Below are positions 48,514 through 50,757 of a stretch of DNA of 50,757 nt, piece after piece. Position 1 is the first letter of the stretch. Every line of letters begins with the position of its first letter. The notes below the pieces were generated by a model. That model was not told the DNA's origin. It saw nothing but the letters and a program-made list of their open reading frames with translations, and did not search any database. The translations under genes and the position numbers were made by a program. The DNA is from PSRF01 sp051000815 (lineage in GTDB: Bacteria > Acidobacteriota > Blastocatellia > Pyrinomonadales > Pyrinomonadaceae), in assembly GCA_051000815.1 (NCBI GenBank), contig JBPCNX010000044.1, positions 1-50,757 of the forward strand, given 5' to 3'.

Positions 48514-50520
48514 TCAATTTGCCGCCGTGCGAATACGCCCGCGCCAGCCGGTGTTAGTGGGAATATTTAGACGCCTTTCGTTTTCCTTTATCACGACAAA
48601 CACGGCGGTCTGCGGTTCTAATTCGCCCGGTATGGGAATGTTAAGGTCTTTTTTCGCGGCGTCGAGGGCCGCGTCGATGTCGAAGTTGATCAGTTGATAC
48701 CAGCCGCGCGCGCTGCGTTCATGGATTTTTAGCGCGTCGGCAACCTTCCTGCCGGCTTCATCACCTCTGCCGATGGGTGCGAGAGCTGCGCCGTGGCGCA
48801 CTAGTATAAACACCGAACGGGGATAAGCTCTCGAAGCGTCTGCCAGCGTTTGCTCAGAGGCAGCCAGGTCACCGTCTTCGGCTTGGGCCGCTGCCAGGAC
48901 GGCATAGTGGGTTGAGGTGTTCAGTCCATTGGCAACAGCGTAGCGTAAATGATGAATTGCTTCGGGGTAGCGCTTCTGCTGGTAAAGCAGGAATCCGTAA
49001 TCGAAATGGGACGAGGCGTCGAAGCGGTTGAAACGTAGTGCGTGACGATACAAGTTTTCTGCCTGGGTAGGTGAGTTACTGGACTGGGCCCACGCGTGCA
49101 ACACACTGTTCGTCGCCTGCGTGCTCGCGCCGAAAAACATCAAGATAGCGAAAGACAACGCAGCAGCGGACGCCAGGCGCCCAAAAGTTGGCGCAGCTTT
49201 TTCTGCCAGTTGTGGTGACTCACGACCAATTTCTGCGCAATGTGAAACAATCGCGGCGGCGAAGAAGAACACCAGACCACTACCGAACCAGCGAAACGAA
49301 AACGCACTCGCTGCGGAACTAACCGCGAACGCCAGAAGACCAGCTCCCGCGCCGAGTGCGGCCAGAGGTCGTCGGGCTCGTCTCAGCGCCTGCCAGAGGG
49401 TCCGAGTGAGCAGCACACAGAAAACGCTGAATAGAAGAAATCCGATGAGACCAAGTTCTGCGAGAATCTGCACATACTCGTTGTGAGCATACTGAGTCAG
49501 CAGCTGCTCATTCATGCCCACGAGTGCGCTTCGCGAGTGTCGCGCCGAGAATTGCTCGCGCGCGGCAGGAAAAGCAGCCTCATAATTGTTTGCGCCCACG
49601 CCTAGCAGCGGATGTGCGCGAAACATTTCCCAACCAACTCCCCAATACAGCAACCGAATTCGAGTATTGGCCTCGGAGAGGGAAGTTGTTTGCAGACGGT
49701 TAAAGGCCGTTGACTTTTCCCCCTTCATCGGAGCAAAAACAGCAAGCTGTGCGACTGCGACGAGGACGAGTCCCGACAGCAGGAGTCCCGCACGCCGCAG
49801 GCTGCGCGGACGACACTCGCGCAAAACAAGGATGCCGATGCCCAGCAACAAAAGTCCTGCTCCGGCCCCCAAAATAGGAGCACGCTGCGCAGCTTGAAGT
49901 GTTACCAGCCAGGCGACGAGCGCGGTTGCTGCGCACAGCGTTGCGACGCGACTCTTTTTGCTGGTGAGACATAGAGCGCCGAAGATTGGAATTGTCACAG
50001 CCATCACTTCACTGAAGCCACTAAATCCGCGGAACAGCGGTTTGACGGTAGTGCGAACCGAGTGATCTGTGAGTGCCGCTCCACCCAACCACTCGATTAG
50101 GCAGGAAACGCTCAACAACCACACGACGAAGCCAAGCGCATAGAACGACGCGCGCAAAGCTCTGGGACTACCAGCAACGATCCGCATCAACAGGAAGAAA
50201 AGCAGATAAGCGCCCCAGGTGAAGGCATAGTGAGCTGCTGAATAAGGGTTGGACGCCCACAAAGTTGAAGCGGCAATCCAGAGGGCAAAGAGACCAGCGC
50301 TTATAAGCAGCGATGAAGAGCGTAGGCTTAGCGCTTTGGTGGTGATGGAATTCCGTTGTTCCCTTATAAGAAATGCGGAGGTTACAACCAGGAGAATTGC
50401 AAATGTCAATTCCTGGCGCCAGGCCAAGCCGCCCAGGAATGGTCTCGGTATCCCAGGAAAGTAAGGAACTGTCAGAACCACCGGCCAAAGAATGGCGATG
50501 AACCAACGCGAATCTCTCAT
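48514..50520 (-). CDS. O-antigen ligase/Wzy-family membrane protein with TPR C terminus
   Basis: A 668-residue protein with about a dozen hydrophobic segments in the first 450 residues and the Wzy_C/O-antigen-ligase periplasmic loop (WEMFRAHPLLGVGANNYEAAFPA, with the conserved histidine and Gly-rich turn; ARHSRSALVGMNEQLLTQYAHNEYVQILAELGLIG). The C terminus has TPR repeats (ASSHFDYGFLLYQQKRYPEAIHHL). The start is uncertain between ATG 50520 and ATG 50541. It lies between two pilin genes; PglL/TfpO oligosaccharyltransferases that glycosylate pilins belong to the same superfamily, so pilin glycosylation is a plausible role. Confidence 0.87.
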   Translation of the reverse strand: MRDSRWFIAILWPVVLTVPYFPGIPRPFLGGLAWRQELTFAILLVVTSAFLIREQRNSITTKALSLRSSSLLISAGLFALWIAASTLWASNPYSAAHYAFTWGAYLLFFLLMRIVAGSPRALRASFYALGFVVWLLSVSCLIEWLGGAALTDHSVRTTVKPLFRGFSGFSEVMAVTIPIFGALCLTSKKSRVATLCAATALVAWLVTLQAAQRAPILGAGAGLLLLGIGILVLRECRPRSLRRAGLLLSGLVLVAVAQLAVFAPMKGEKSTAFNRLQTTSLSEANTRIRLLYWGVGWEMFRAHPLLGVGANNYEAAFPAAREQFSARHSRSALVGMNEQLLTQYAHNEYVQILAELGLIGFLLFSVFCVLLTRTLWQALRRARRPLAALGAGAGLLAFAVSSAASAFSFRWFGSGLVFFFAAAIVSHCAEIGRESPQLAEKAAPTFGRLASAAALSFAILMFFGASTQATNSVLHAWAQSSNSPTQAENLYRHALRFNRFDASSHFDYGFLLYQQKRYPEAIHHLRYAVANGLNTSTHYAVLAAAQAEDGDLAASEQTLADASRAYPRSVFILVRHGAALAPIGRGDEAGRKVADALKIHERSARGWYQLINFDIDAALDAAKKDLNIPIPGELEPQTAVFVVIKENERRLNIPTNTGWRGRIRTAAN

Positions 50521-50550
50521 TGCTATGCTGACCTTGAGCATTTCGTCAAC

Positions 50551-50600
50551 CGGTAAAAAGAAAGCCGGGGGCAAGGAGCTGTTGGCTCCACGCCCCCGGG
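50551..50600 (-). terminator. Rho-independent terminator of the partial pilin gene
   Basis: On the minus strand a GC-rich stem (GGGGGC/GCCCCC with an inner GGAGC/GCTCC and a 2-base bulge) is followed by TTTCTTTTT. It lies just past the pilin stop codon and ahead of the O-antigen-ligase gene. Confidence 0.85.
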
Positions 50601-50632
50601 GGAGAAAGGTGAGGATTAGGTCCAGACTAGAC

Positions 50633-50757
50633 CTAGTTGCCGATGGGCGTGCCGGTGGCGGCCGTCATCGCAGTGGTGCTGCCCGCACCTGCGTAGATAA
50701 CGCCGGTCGGGTCAGAAGCGAAATTGCGGGTGCCGGTGGCGGTGACGCCGCCGACTG
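50633..50757 (-). CDS. Type IV pilin-like protein (C-terminal end only)
   Basis: Minus-strand frame open to the window edge, ending at TAG. The sequence TGTRNFASDPTGVIYAGAG and TGTPIGN* is the typical C-terminal region of acidobacterial type IV pilins, where a GT(R)xF-(x)-TD/DPTGVI segment precedes the end. The start lies outside the window. A strong terminator follows directly, and the gene lies 92 bp upstream of the O-antigen-ligase gene. Confidence 0.72.
   Translation of the reverse strand, partial: VGGVTATGTRNFASDPTGVIYAGAGSTTAMTAATGTPIGN

Noticed and set aside
1..50757. tRNA, rRNA, prophage or IS elements
   Set aside because: No cloverleaf-like TTCGANNC context in gaps, no integrase, transposase, capsid or tail-like proteins were seen on either strand.

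Overview
The window looks like a chromosomal segment of an acidobacterium, possibly of the class Blastocatellia. The grounds are the VWFA-related protein type that is typical of Acidobacteria, futalosine-route menaquinone genes, abundant TTG/GTG starts, moderate GC and repeat-rich intergenic DNA. I see no phage, plasmid, CRISPR, rRNA or tRNA. About 47 genes can be supported.

Layout. 0-5.7 kb: an exported metallo-beta-lactamase-fold hydrolase, hpt, a 5'-nucleotidase split into two exported proteins encoded in reverse domain order, then an RpiB-like isomerase and a DeoC aldolase. The last two carry N-terminal extensions resembling cargo-targeting helices of bacterial microcompartments, and the RpiB-like protein has lost its catalytic Cys and Thr. 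5.8-7.5 kb: glgC and a small coiled-coil gene. 7.5-15 kb: a DNA-repair district holding LigD polymerase and LigD phosphoesterase as separate genes, rnhB, DUF488, and a four-gene operon of two small uncharacterised proteins followed by two Ku paralogues. One Ku has a 1-nt frameshift near its start; the other seems to start at CTG inside the end of its neighbour. No ATP-dependent ligase is present.

15.6-26 kb: ferritin-like protein, galE, a MASE1 sensor kinase, a VWFA protein, an M14 peptidase, plsC and a LolA-like exported protein. 26.6-30.2 kb: a menaquinone operon (ubiX/mqnM, mqnP, mqnE, mqnD). 30.4-38 kb: larB, a DinG-type helicase, glyA, a canonical rpiB, a CAT-fold acyltransferase and proS. 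38-44.5 kb: a secreted trypsin-like/TPR protein, queD, an acyltransferase-3, an NtrC-family regulator with a degenerate partner kinase, and a receiver protein. 45-47.8 kb: an ABC exporter operon. 48-50.8 kb: an O-antigen-ligase/TPR protein between two type IV pilin genes, one frameshifted and one cut by the window edge.

Two kinds of intergenic DNA stand out. One is arrays of degenerate 7-bp units with different sequences at each site, one of which runs into a coding region. The other is short palindromic elements present in recognisable copies, including an inverted pair flanking queD. The least explained pieces are the BMC-like RpiB/DeoC pair without shell genes, the small Ku-operon proteins and the heptad arrays.
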